NCBI GenBank assembly: GCA_013041785.1
Contig: JABDRK010000203.1
Location: forward strand, 1 to 5,411
Length of the DNA: 5,411 bases
Source: Eudoraea sp.
GTDB taxonomy: Bacteria; Bacteroidota; Bacteroidia; Flavobacteriales; Flavobacteriaceae
Reading direction: 5' to 3'
Made by a program: the position numbers and the translations under genes. Each line of letters starts with the position of its first letter. Positions within the stretch are counted from its first letter, which is position 1. Positions 1 to 5,411 of this stretch are shown here, one piece after another. Below the pieces are notes generated by a model. It searched no databases. It was not told where the DNA came from and was given only the letters and a program-made list of their open reading frames with translations.

Positions 1-1
1 C

Positions 2-469
2 TATAAAGGATTTGATGTATCTGCATTTTTCTCTGGATCACAGGGTAACGATGCTTATAATTATCAAAAGATCTTTACAGACTTCCCTACCTTTTTTAAT
101 GGTAACCGAAGTGCGCGTACACTGGATTCATGGACACCATCAAATACCAATGCTACCTTGCCTGCATTAAGTCAAACAATTACAAATGCAGAGACACAAC
201 CAAACTCTTATTTTGTAGAAGACGCATCCTTTTTGAGATTGAAGAATCTACAAGTAGGATATACATTTAATGATGACATTGCCAGTACCATTGGACTGGA
301 TATGTTACGCCTTTATATCCAAGGAACGAATTTGTTTACAATTACCGATTACCAGGGGTTGGATCCTGAAGTAATTTCTTCGGATAACTTATCTTTGGGT
401 GTCGATGGTCCCAACCCGGTTTTCCCATTGGCGCAAATACTGACTGTAGGTATTAACACAAAATTCTAA
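2..469 (+). CDS. SusC/RagA-family TonB-linked outer-membrane transporter, C-terminal fragment (5' end outside window)
   Basis: This is the last 155 residues of a SusC-type TonB-dependent transporter, a protein that normally runs to about 1,000 residues and forms the outer-membrane barrel through which a SusD-captured ligand is imported. The frame is open from base 2 and ends at TAA 467-469. Family signatures are visible: a strand with SFLRLKNLQVGYTF at about residues 75-88 of the fragment, then RLYIQGTNLFTITDYQGLDPEV at about 101-122 (the usual SusC 'N-L-F-T-x-T-x-Y-x-G-x-D-P-E' block), and a last barrel strand ending in a terminal phenylalanine (TVGINTKF), as expected for insertion by the BAM machinery. 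The plug domain, carboxypeptidase-like N-terminal domain and TonB box lie upstream and are not seen. An internal TTG at 158 is not the start, because the family homology continues upstream of it. The next gene begins four bases after the stop, so the two are almost certainly co-transcribed. The ligand cannot be inferred from this part. Confidence 0.95.
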   Translation, partial: YKGFDVSAFFSGSQGNDAYNYQKIFTDFPTFFNGNRSARTLDSWTPSNTNATLPALSQTITNAETQPNSYFVEDASFLRLKNLQVGYTFNDDIASTIGLDMLRLYIQGTNLFTITDYQGLDPEVISSDNLSLGVDGPNPVFPLAQILTVGINTKF

Positions 470-473
470 AAAA

Positions 474-539
474 ATGAAAAAGAGATTATTTATTTATTTA
501 ACCTTATTCGCGGTGATTTTCGCTTGTAGCGATGATTTT
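474..539 (+). other. Lipoprotein signal peptide plus SDDF surface-export signal of the SusD protein
   Basis: Codons 1-17 encode a short basic start (KKR) and a hydrophobic core ending VIFA, followed by Cys18 at 525-527, the predicted lipidated residue after signal peptidase II cleavage. Codons 19-22 encode Ser-Asp-Asp-Phe. In Bacteroidota an acidic motif right after the cysteine acts as a lipoprotein export signal, and the version described for Flavobacterium is close to S-D-D-F-E; here the fifth residue is Thr. Surface localisation is therefore inferred, in line with SusD function. Confidence 0.8.
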
Positions 540-2165
540 ACCGATGTCCCCGCTATCGGGGCCTTGAGCGATCAAACCCTTCAGAATGAGCAGGGTGTAA
601 ATTTACTCCTTGTCGGTGCCTATTCCGCGCTTGACGGTATTAGGAACAATCAAGGGGGAGCTGACTGGACTGTTTCCGGTGACAACTGGTGGTTTGATGT
701 GATATCTGATGATGCCCATAAAGGGAGTACAGATGGAGACCAGGCAGACCTGTATCTATTGGAAATATATGACTGGACTTCTGCGAACCCCTACCTGACG
801 GTTTGGGATGGCAGGTACGCCGGAGTAAACCGTGCCAATGCGGTAATAGACCTCATCAGCAAAATTGAAGAAGGAGATTTTTCTTCCCAATTGGCTGAAG
901 CGCGATTTTTACGCGGGCACTTTAATTTTGAACTGCAAAAGATGTTTGGCAATGTTGCTTACATTTCTGAAGAAAACTTTGCCAATACAGAATTCAATCA
1001 ACCCAATTCGGGGGCCATTTGGGACCAAATTGAGGCTGATTTCCAGTACGCCGTGGATAATTTGCCTGCTTCTCAAGGCGATGTAGGACGGCCAACTTCC
1101 TGGGCAGCTAAGGCCTACCTTGGGAAGGCACATATGTTCCAGCAAGATTATGGCGCAGCCCTTACGCTGTTTACGGACGTTATTAATAATGGCCCGTATG
1201 CATTGAACCCGGAATTTGTAGCTAATTTTTCCCTTTCTGGAGAAAATGGTTCTGAAGCGATCTTCTCAATCCAGTTTACTACAGACGGAGGGCAGTCCTT
1301 CAACGGAAACCGCGGAGGCACATTAAACTTCCCGAACCCGGGACCATTTGGTTCATGCTGTGGCTTCTATCAGCCCACCCAGGATTTGGCGAATGCCTAT
1401 CAGACTGATGCAGTTACTGGACTACCCTTATTAGACACTTTTAACCAAACCGATATCGCTAACGACTACGGTATTAATAGTGCAGATCCATTCACTCCGC
1501 ATGCCGGGCCACTGGATCCAAGGATAGATTATACCATAGGAAGAAGAGGAATCGATTACAATGGGTACGGAACCCATATTGGAAAAGACTGGATCCGTGC
1601 TGCCTTTGCTGATATTTCCGGGCCTTATCTTCCCAAGAAAAATGTTTACCAGGCTGGTGAAGATGGAAACATCGGAACCGGGGCATGGGGACAGCAGCAT
1701 TCAGGAGTTAACTACCACATCCTCCGCTATGCCGATGTTTTGTTGATGGCTGCAGAGGCTGAAGTGGAAGTTGGTACCCTTGAAACCGCTCGTGGTTACG
1801 TGAATCAAGTGCGTGACCGGGCTGCGAATATGTCCTATGTGCAGAATGAGGCTGGAACTGGAGATGCTGCTAACTATGTAATCGGGACCTATGATGCCGC
1901 GTGGACTGACCAGGCGGTAGCAAGGCAAGCTGTGCGATTTGAGCGCAGGCTGGAAATGGCTATGGAAGGACATCGTTTGTTTGACCTAAGAAGATGGGGT
2001 GTTGCTGAAAGCGTTATTAATACCTATACGCAAAATGAAGCACGAACCATTACCAATTTTGGCACAAAAGTGGGAACCTATACGGCAAATATGAATGTAA
2101 TGCCCATCCCGATCAATGCGATTGACTTAAGTGGTGGTGTTTTACAGCAAAATCCCGGGTTCTAA
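474..2165 (+). CDS. RagB/SusD-family nutrient-uptake outer-membrane lipoprotein
   Basis: Complete 563-residue SusD-like protein, the surface lipoprotein that caps the SusC barrel and helps capture the ligand. The ATG at 474 is four bases after the susC stop, has an A-rich upstream stretch (no clear Shine-Dalgarno), and is followed directly by a lipoprotein signal peptide: KKR, a hydrophobic core, and lipobox residue Cys18. After Cys18 comes SDDF, resembling the flavobacterial lipoprotein export signal for surface display. The N-terminal SusD-like region includes NWWFDVISDDAHKGS (about 71-85) and AEARFLRGHFNFELQKMFG (about 141-159). TPR-like helices follow (RPTSWAAKAYLGKAHMF, about 206-222). 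A paired Cys295-Cys296 sits before GFYQPTQDLANAY. The C-terminal SusD/RagB domain has YHILRYADVLLMAAEAEVE (about 414-432), FERRLEMAMEGHRLFDLRRWG (about 489-509) and the usual PIPINAIDLS...QNPGF ending. Length is normal for the family and no break is visible. The class assignment is secure; the ligand is unknown. Confidence 0.97.
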   Translation: MKKRLFIYLTLFAVIFACSDDFTDVPAIGALSDQTLQNEQGVNLLLVGAYSALDGIRNNQGGADWTVSGDNWWFDVISDDAHKGSTDGDQADLYLLEIYDWTSANPYLTVWDGRYAGVNRANAVIDLISKIEEGDFSSQLAEARFLRGHFNFELQKMFGNVAYISEENFANTEFNQPNSGAIWDQIEADFQYAVDNLPASQGDVGRPTSWAAKAYLGKAHMFQQDYGAALTLFTDVINNGPYALNPEFVANFSLSGENGSEAIFSIQFTTDGGQSFNGNRGGTLNFPNPGPFGSCCGFYQPTQDLANAYQTDAVTGLPLLDTFNQTDIANDYGINSADPFTPHAGPLDPRIDYTIGRRGIDYNGYGTHIGKDWIRAAFADISGPYLPKKNVYQAGEDGNIGTGAWGQQHSGVNYHILRYADVLLMAAEAEVEVGTLETARGYVNQVRDRAANMSYVQNEAGTGDAANYVIGTYDAAWTDQAVARQAVRFERRLEMAMEGHRLFDLRRWGVAESVINTYTQNEARTITNFGTKVGTYTANMNVMPIPINAIDLSGGVLQQNPGF

Positions 2166-2189
2166 CAGAACGTGTTAAAGTTATAAAAC

Positions 2190-2216
2190 AGGGGTGCTTT
2201 TGGCGCCCCTTTTTTT
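2190..2216 (+). terminator. Intrinsic (rho-independent) terminator downstream of susD
   Basis: An 8-bp stem pairs 2190-2197 (AGGGGTGC) with 2203-2210 (GCGCCCCT) around a 5-base loop (TTTTG), with one G-T wobble. A run of seven T follows (2210-2216, the first also closing the stem). It starts 24 bases after the susD stop, the expected place for the end of the susCD transcript. Upstream A residues could extend pairing with the T-run, so it may work weakly in the other direction too, but no convergent gene is present. Confidence 0.88.
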
Positions 2217-2237
2217 ATGGCATTTTACCCGAATTAC

Positions 2238-2245
2238 TATCTTTA
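2238..2245 (+). promoter_or_regulatory. Possible Bacteroidota -7 promoter element for the repeat/UnbV lipoprotein gene
   Basis: TATCTTTA matches the Bacteroidota -7 consensus TAnnTTTG at all fixed positions except the last (A for G). It lies between the terminator and the ATG at 2275 and would give a leader of roughly 20-25 bases. No convincing TTTG -33 element is seen at the right spacing; that stretch falls at the T-run and the bases just after the terminator. The call rests mainly on position: a gene directly behind a strong terminator needs its own promoter or read-through. Confidence 0.35.
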
Positions 2246-2274
2246 CCTTTTACATATCCAGATCGCTTTGAACT

Positions 2275-2325
2275 ATGAAAAATTACCTTTGCTTATCATT
2301 TATTTGCCTACTGATATTCTCCTGT
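2275..2325 (+). other. Lipoprotein signal peptide of the repeat/UnbV protein
   Basis: Codons 1-16 give a short polar start (MKN) and a hydrophobic core (residues 4-16) ending I-F-S before Cys17 at 2323-2325, the predicted lipid-modified residue. The residues after the cysteine are GKHTDKE, which lacks the compact SDD-type motif of the neighbouring SusD. Surface export is therefore less certain for this protein. Cys6 and Cys11 are inside the hydrophobic core and do not have a lipobox before them. Confidence 0.82.
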
Positions 2326-5300
2326 GGAAAGCATACGGATAAGGAAACTGCCCTCTTCAAAAAAGTAAAACCCGAAACCAGCGGCATTGCCTTTACCAAT
2401 ACACTGGTTGAAAGCGATTCCCTGAATTACTTCACCTATGGCTATATCTATATGGGTGGCGGTGTAGCTGCTGCTGATTTCAACAATGACGGATTAACCG
2501 ATTTATATTTTACCGGAAACCAGGTCCCCAATGCCCTCTACATAAACCAGGGGGGATTGAAATTCGAAAATATCGCGGAGAAAGCGGGAGTAAGCGGTGA
2601 TACCCGATGGTATACCGGAGTTACTGTAGCCGATGTAAATCGGGACGGACTGCCGGATATCTACTGTTCCGTAGGTGGGAAATTCGGAACCCGGGAGAAC
2701 CAGCTTTTTATCAATAATGGTGACCTGACCTTTAGTGAGCAGGCTGCTCAATACGGACTGGCCGAAGCCGGTAACAGTGTGCAATCTACTTTTTTTGATT
2801 ACGACCGGGACGGCGACCTGGATGTTTATATAGCTAACTATCCCCCTACTCCTTTTAACGCCCCGAACAACTACTACCTGTTCAAACAACAGTACCCAAA
2901 ACCCCTGGAAATGGATAAACTTATGCGGAACGATGGGGACCGTTTTACGGACGTTACTGAGGCAGCCGGACTCAAGACCTTCGGACTATCCTTAAGTGCC
3001 ACCATAGGCGATCTGAATAATGATGGCTGGCCCGACATCTATGTGTCCAGTGATTTCAGTAGCCCGGACTATTGTTATATGAACAATAAAGACGGGAGCT
3101 TTTCAGAAAGGGTTAAAGCCGTGACCAAGAATACCTCCTTTTATGGGATGGGGGCAGATATTGCAGATTTCAATAATGATGGCCTTCTCGATATTTTTCA
3201 GGCCGATATGACGGCTAAGGATAACCGGCGTTCCAAAGCCAATATGGCCAGTATGAACCCTGAACTTTTCTGGAGTACGGTTAATTCCGGCTTTCATTAT
3301 CAATACATGCAAAACAGCCTGCAATTGAATAATGGAAACCTCCTGGATTCCCTACCGGATTTCAGCAATATTGCCAGGCTTGCAGGAGTTTCTTCTACAG
3401 ACTGGAGCTGGGGCCCGCTTATGGCCGACCTCGATAATGACGGGTGGAAAGATATTTTTGTATCCAATGGTACCCGAAGGGAAATCAATAACCGGGATTT
3501 CTTCCTAAACTGGGAAGCCGAAGGTCGTCCTATGGATAACCTGTACGAGCGCAGCCTCAAAATTCCTTCAGAACCGATTGACAATTTTGTATTCCGCAAT
3601 ACGGGCAATCTCCGCTTTGAACAGGTAAACGATGCCTGGGGCATTATCCATGAGGGCTTTTCCAATGGCGCAGTCTATGCCGATTTGGACAATGACGGCG
3701 ATCTGGAAATTGTAATCAACAACATAGACGATCCGGCCTGTCTTTTTGAAAATAAAGGAAACGGCAATCACTTTGCCCAGGTTGCACTTAAAGGGCCCCA
3801 GAACAATCCATTTGGATTGGGTAGCCGCGTTTATGTAAAGACGGGAGGGTTACAGCAAATGCAGGAACTGACCTTAAGCCGGGGGTTTCAGTCTGCGGTG
3901 GCCGCCAAATTGCACTTTGGGCTGGGAGAAAATGATGTAATCGATACCCTTGAGGTTGTTTGGCCTGATGGGAAACATGAAATTCAAACCAACATAGCTG
4001 CAGACAATTTCCTGACCCTAAACTATGCCGATGCTTTACCGGTGCGGGACAAGGCAGTTGAACCCAAAACAACATTATTCGGGTCGGGACAAAACACACT
4101 CGCGGGATTACAATTTTTGCACCAGGAGAATTACTACGATGACTTCGAAAAGGAAATTTTACTCCCCCACCGCATGTCCATGTTTGGACCCTTTATGGAT
4201 AAAGGAGACCTCAATGGGGATGGATTGGAAGACCTGGTGATCGGTGGAGCCGCAGGTCAGCCTACCCAAATATTCCTGGGAACAGCAAGCGGATTTATAG
4301 CTGCCGAAGATCCGGTTCTCAGCGCCCATAAGGATCGGGAAGATATGGGCATTGCCATATTTGATCTGGACGGGGACGGTCAGCAGGATATTTATGTAGC
4401 CAGCGGTGGCAATGAATTTGAACCCGATTCCGAAATGCTTCTGGACCGAATCTATTTAAATAAAGGTGGAAGTTTCGAGGCAGTAGCCGAGGGTATTGCT
4501 CAATTCCGGGCGAGTGCTTCAGTAGTAGTGCCATTCGATTTTGACAAGGACGGGGATCTGGATGTTTTTGTTGGCAGTCGGGTGATCCCGGGTGCATATC
4601 CGAGTCCGGCCAGCAGCTACCTATTGGAAAACCGCAGTAGTCCCGGAAATCCCGTACTGGTGGATGTGACTGCTGAAAAAGCCCCAATGCTTATTGGAAT
4701 TGGGTTACTAACTCAGGCAATTGCAACCGATTACGATGCTGACGGCTGGCCAGATTTACTACTTGGCGGGGAATGGATGCCCCTCAGCCTGCTAAAAAAC
4801 GACACCGGCACTTTTACGGATGTTTCGGAGGCTATGGGACTGGCAGATACCCGGTCCTGGTGGTTCAGTCTGGGAGAAGGTGATTTCGACGGGGACGGTG
4901 ATATGGATTACCTGGCGGGTAACCTGGGATTGAACTATAAGTACAAGGCAAGTGAAACGGAGACATTTGATGTCTATTTTGACGATTTTGATGCTTCGGG
5001 AACCAAGGATATTGTATTGAGTTACTATAATTACGGAGAAAAGTTTCCCGTTCGGGGACGTGAATGCTCCTCCCAGCAAATGCCGGCTATCAAGAAAAAA
5101 TTTGAAGACTACGCTTCGTTTTCAACAGCAACGCTGGCAGATGTCTACACCCAGCAGGCTTTGGATGAATCACTGCATTACCAGGTCAAATCCTTTGCCA
5201 GTGTTTATCTGGAGAACACCCCGGAAGGATTCAGAATATCCGAACTACCCCTGGAGGCCCAGATATCGAGTGTAAATGCCATTCAGGTGGATGATTTCGA

Positions 5301-5411
5301 CCAGGACGGAGAACTCGACGCCATAATTGCGGGCAACCTGCATTCCTCTGAAGTGGAAACTCCAAGGAACGATGCCAGCAACGGGCTTTTCCTCAAAGGG
5401 AATGGTAATGG
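2275..5411 (+). CDS. Large FG-GAP/VCBS-repeat lipoprotein with central ASPIC/UnbV domain (CRTAC1-like), 3' end outside window
   Basis: Open from ATG 2275 to the right edge with no stop: 1,045 codons plus two bases. It begins with a lipoprotein signal peptide (lipobox IFS-Cys17), so the product is a membrane-anchored lipoprotein in the periplasm or on the surface. Fourteen calcium-loop repeats of the D-x-[DN]-x-D-G-x-x-[DE] type start near residues 68, 120, 175, 246, 298, 385, 470 and then 645, 697, 755, 819, 870, 904, 1007. The loop at 904 is degenerate (Ser908 at the fifth position). Such FG-GAP/VCBS repeats form beta-propeller blades. Between the two sets lies an ASPIC/UnbV domain (about 498-582) with LHFGLG (546-551) and WPDG (563-566). 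Blocks such as TDWSWGPLMADLDNDGWKDIFVSNGTRR (about 375-402) and RGRECSSQQMP (927-937) look typical of the large Bacteroidota members, as far as I recall. ATG 2275 fits the signal peptide but has no Shine-Dalgarno. The family is often encoded next to SusCD; its exact role is unproven. An accessory binding or assembly role is inferred. Product names such as 'RNA-binding protein' or 'integrin' would be misleading. Confidence 0.93.
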   Translation, partial: MKNYLCLSFICLLIFSCGKHTDKETALFKKVKPETSGIAFTNTLVESDSLNYFTYGYIYMGGGVAAADFNNDGLTDLYFTGNQVPNALYINQGGLKFENIAEKAGVSGDTRWYTGVTVADVNRDGLPDIYCSVGGKFGTRENQLFINNGDLTFSEQAAQYGLAEAGNSVQSTFFDYDRDGDLDVYIANYPPTPFNAPNNYYLFKQQYPKPLEMDKLMRNDGDRFTDVTEAAGLKTFGLSLSATIGDLNNDGWPDIYVSSDFSSPDYCYMNNKDGSFSERVKAVTKNTSFYGMGADIADFNNDGLLDIFQADMTAKDNRRSKANMASMNPELFWSTVNSGFHYQYMQNSLQLNNGNLLDSLPDFSNIARLAGVSSTDWSWGPLMADLDNDGWKDIFVSNGTRREINNRDFFLNWEAEGRPMDNLYERSLKIPSEPIDNFVFRNTGNLRFEQVNDAWGIIHEGFSNGAVYADLDNDGDLEIVINNIDDPACLFENKGNGNHFAQVALKGPQNNPFGLGSRVYVKTGGLQQMQELTLSRGFQSAVAAKLHFGLGENDVIDTLEVVWPDGKHEIQTNIAADNFLTLNYADALPVRDKAVEPKTTLFGSGQNTLAGLQFLHQENYYDDFEKEILLPHRMSMFGPFMDKGDLNGDGLEDLVIGGAAGQPTQIFLGTASGFIAAEDPVLSAHKDREDMGIAIFDLDGDGQQDIYVASGGNEFEPDSEMLLDRIYLNKGGSFEAVAEGIAQFRASASVVVPFDFDKDGDLDVFVGSRVIPGAYPSPASSYLLENRSSPGNPVLVDVTAEKAPMLIGIGLLTQAIATDYDADGWPDLLLGGEWMPLSLLKNDTGTFTDVSEAMGLADTRSWWFSLGEGDFDGDGDMDYLAGNLGLNYKYKASETETFDVYFDDFDASGTKDIVLSYYNYGEKFPVRGRECSSQQMPAIKKKFEDYASFSTATLADVYTQQALDESLHYQVKSFASVYLENTPEGFRISELPLEAQISSVNAIQVDDFDQDGELDAIIAGNLHSSEVETPRNDASNGLFLKGNGN
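2476..3708 (+). repeat. First set of seven FG-GAP/VCBS calcium-loop repeats (protein level)
   Basis: Seven loops occur at residues 68-76 (DFNNDGLTD), 120-128 (DVNRDGLPD), 175-183 (DYDRDGDLD), 246-254 (DLNNDGWPD), 298-306 (DFNNDGLLD), 385-393 (DLDNDGWKD) and 470-478 (DLDNDGDLE). Spacing is 51-87 residues, with the longer gaps on either side of 385. Each loop is followed by a hydrophobic strand (LYFTGN, IYCSVG, VYIANY, IYVSSD and similar), the usual blade pattern. Seven loops would fit one seven-bladed propeller; that fold is inferred. The repeats are diverged at DNA level, so they are not tandem DNA repeats. Confidence 0.85.
3766..4020 (+). other. ASPIC/UnbV domain within the large lipoprotein
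   Basis: Residues about 498-582 follow the ASPIC/UnbV pattern: NHFAQVALKG, then NPFGLGSRVYVKTGG, then LSRGFQSAVAAKLHFGLGEN, then VIDTLEVVWPDGKHEI and a final hydrophobic NFLTL strand. This domain usually follows a set of FG-GAP repeats in CRTAC1-type proteins. Its biochemical function is not established. Here it is in the middle of the protein, not at the end, with a second repeat set behind it. Confidence 0.85.
4207..5319 (+). repeat. Second set of seven FG-GAP/VCBS calcium-loop repeats (protein level)
   Basis: Loops occur at residues 645-653 (DLNGDGLED), 697-705 (DLDGDGQQD), 755-763 (DFDKDGDLD), 819-827 (DYDADGWPD), 870-878 (DFDGDGDMD), 904-912 (DFDASGTKD, degenerate) and 1007-1015 (DFDQDGELD). 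Spacing is fairly even until the short 34-residue step to 904 and the long 103-residue step to 1007. The long step holds the RGRECSSQQMP block and a lysine-rich segment, perhaps an insertion between blades. More repeats could lie past the right edge. Confidence 0.82.

Noticed and set aside
158..469. A 103-residue reading frame starting at TTG 158 as a separate small gene
   Set aside because: The same frame is open back to base 2 and the upstream residues continue the SusC barrel, so this is an internal codon of the truncated susC.
548..561. Perfect 5-bp inverted repeat CCCCG-ctat-CGGGG near the start of susD
   Set aside because: It is within coding sequence, has no following T-run and a short stem, so it is not a terminator. 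A role in translation cannot be supported from sequence alone.
2263..2270. TCGCTTTG as an alternative -7 promoter element
   Set aside because: It ends only four bases before the ATG, leaving no room for a leader, and the second consensus base is wrong.
2503..2889. 128-residue reading frame on the - strand
   Set aside because: It lies antisense within the repeat/UnbV gene, whose + strand frame has clear domain motifs throughout. No recognisable protein features were seen in the antisense translation.
3300..4099. Three overlapping antisense frames (3300-3665, 3568-3771, 3788-4099)
   Set aside because: All are shadows of the + strand gene; the codon bias of Asp/Gly-rich repeats keeps the complementary strand free of stops. 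Their translations look unlike real proteins.
4319..4687. 122-residue antisense frame rich in Pro, His and Cys
   Set aside because: Composition typical of an antisense shadow, fully inside the second repeat set of the + strand gene.
2476..5319. Repeated GAY-GGN codon clusters as possible DNA-level repeats or a CRISPR-like array
   Set aside because: The similarity is limited to the nine-codon calcium loops, spacing varies from 34 to 103 residues apart from the central UnbV gap, and the intervening sequence is coding. These are protein repeats.

Overview
The window reads as a piece of a Bacteroidota chromosome, most likely from a member of the Flavobacteriia. The evidence is a SusC/SusD pair in tight tandem, an SDDF sequence directly after the lipidated cysteine of SusD (the flavobacterial type of lipoprotein export signal), A-rich translation starts without clear Shine-Dalgarno sequences, and a possible TAnnTTTG-type promoter element. 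All three genes lie on the + strand and are essentially back to back.

Layout: (1) 2-469 is the last 155 codons of a SusC/RagA-type TonB-dependent outer-membrane transporter, cut off by the left edge. (2) Four bases later, 474-2165 is a complete SusD/RagB lipoprotein of 563 aa, the surface lid and ligand-binding partner of that transporter. (3) 2166-2274 is a short intergenic region with a strong intrinsic terminator (2190-2216) and a weaker possible -7 promoter element (about 2238-2245). (4) 2275-5411 is a very large lipoprotein gene, open from its ATG to the right edge (1,045 codons seen, no stop). It carries 14 calcium-loop repeats of the FG-GAP/VCBS type, seven before and seven after a central ASPIC/UnbV domain. 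A listing limited to closed ORFs would miss it because its stop lies outside the window.

Function: SusC and SusD together import a ligand (oligosaccharide, peptide or another compound too large for porins) across the outer membrane with TonB energy. No glycoside hydrolase, peptidase, sulfatase or sensor is visible, so the substrate cannot be named. The double-propeller lipoprotein is probably an accessory surface or periplasmic binding protein of the same locus, but the terminator suggests it is expressed at least partly separately. Nothing here looks like a mobile element, CRISPR array, RNA gene or phage. The main point of interest is the poorly characterised repeat/UnbV lipoprotein and its link to SusCD.
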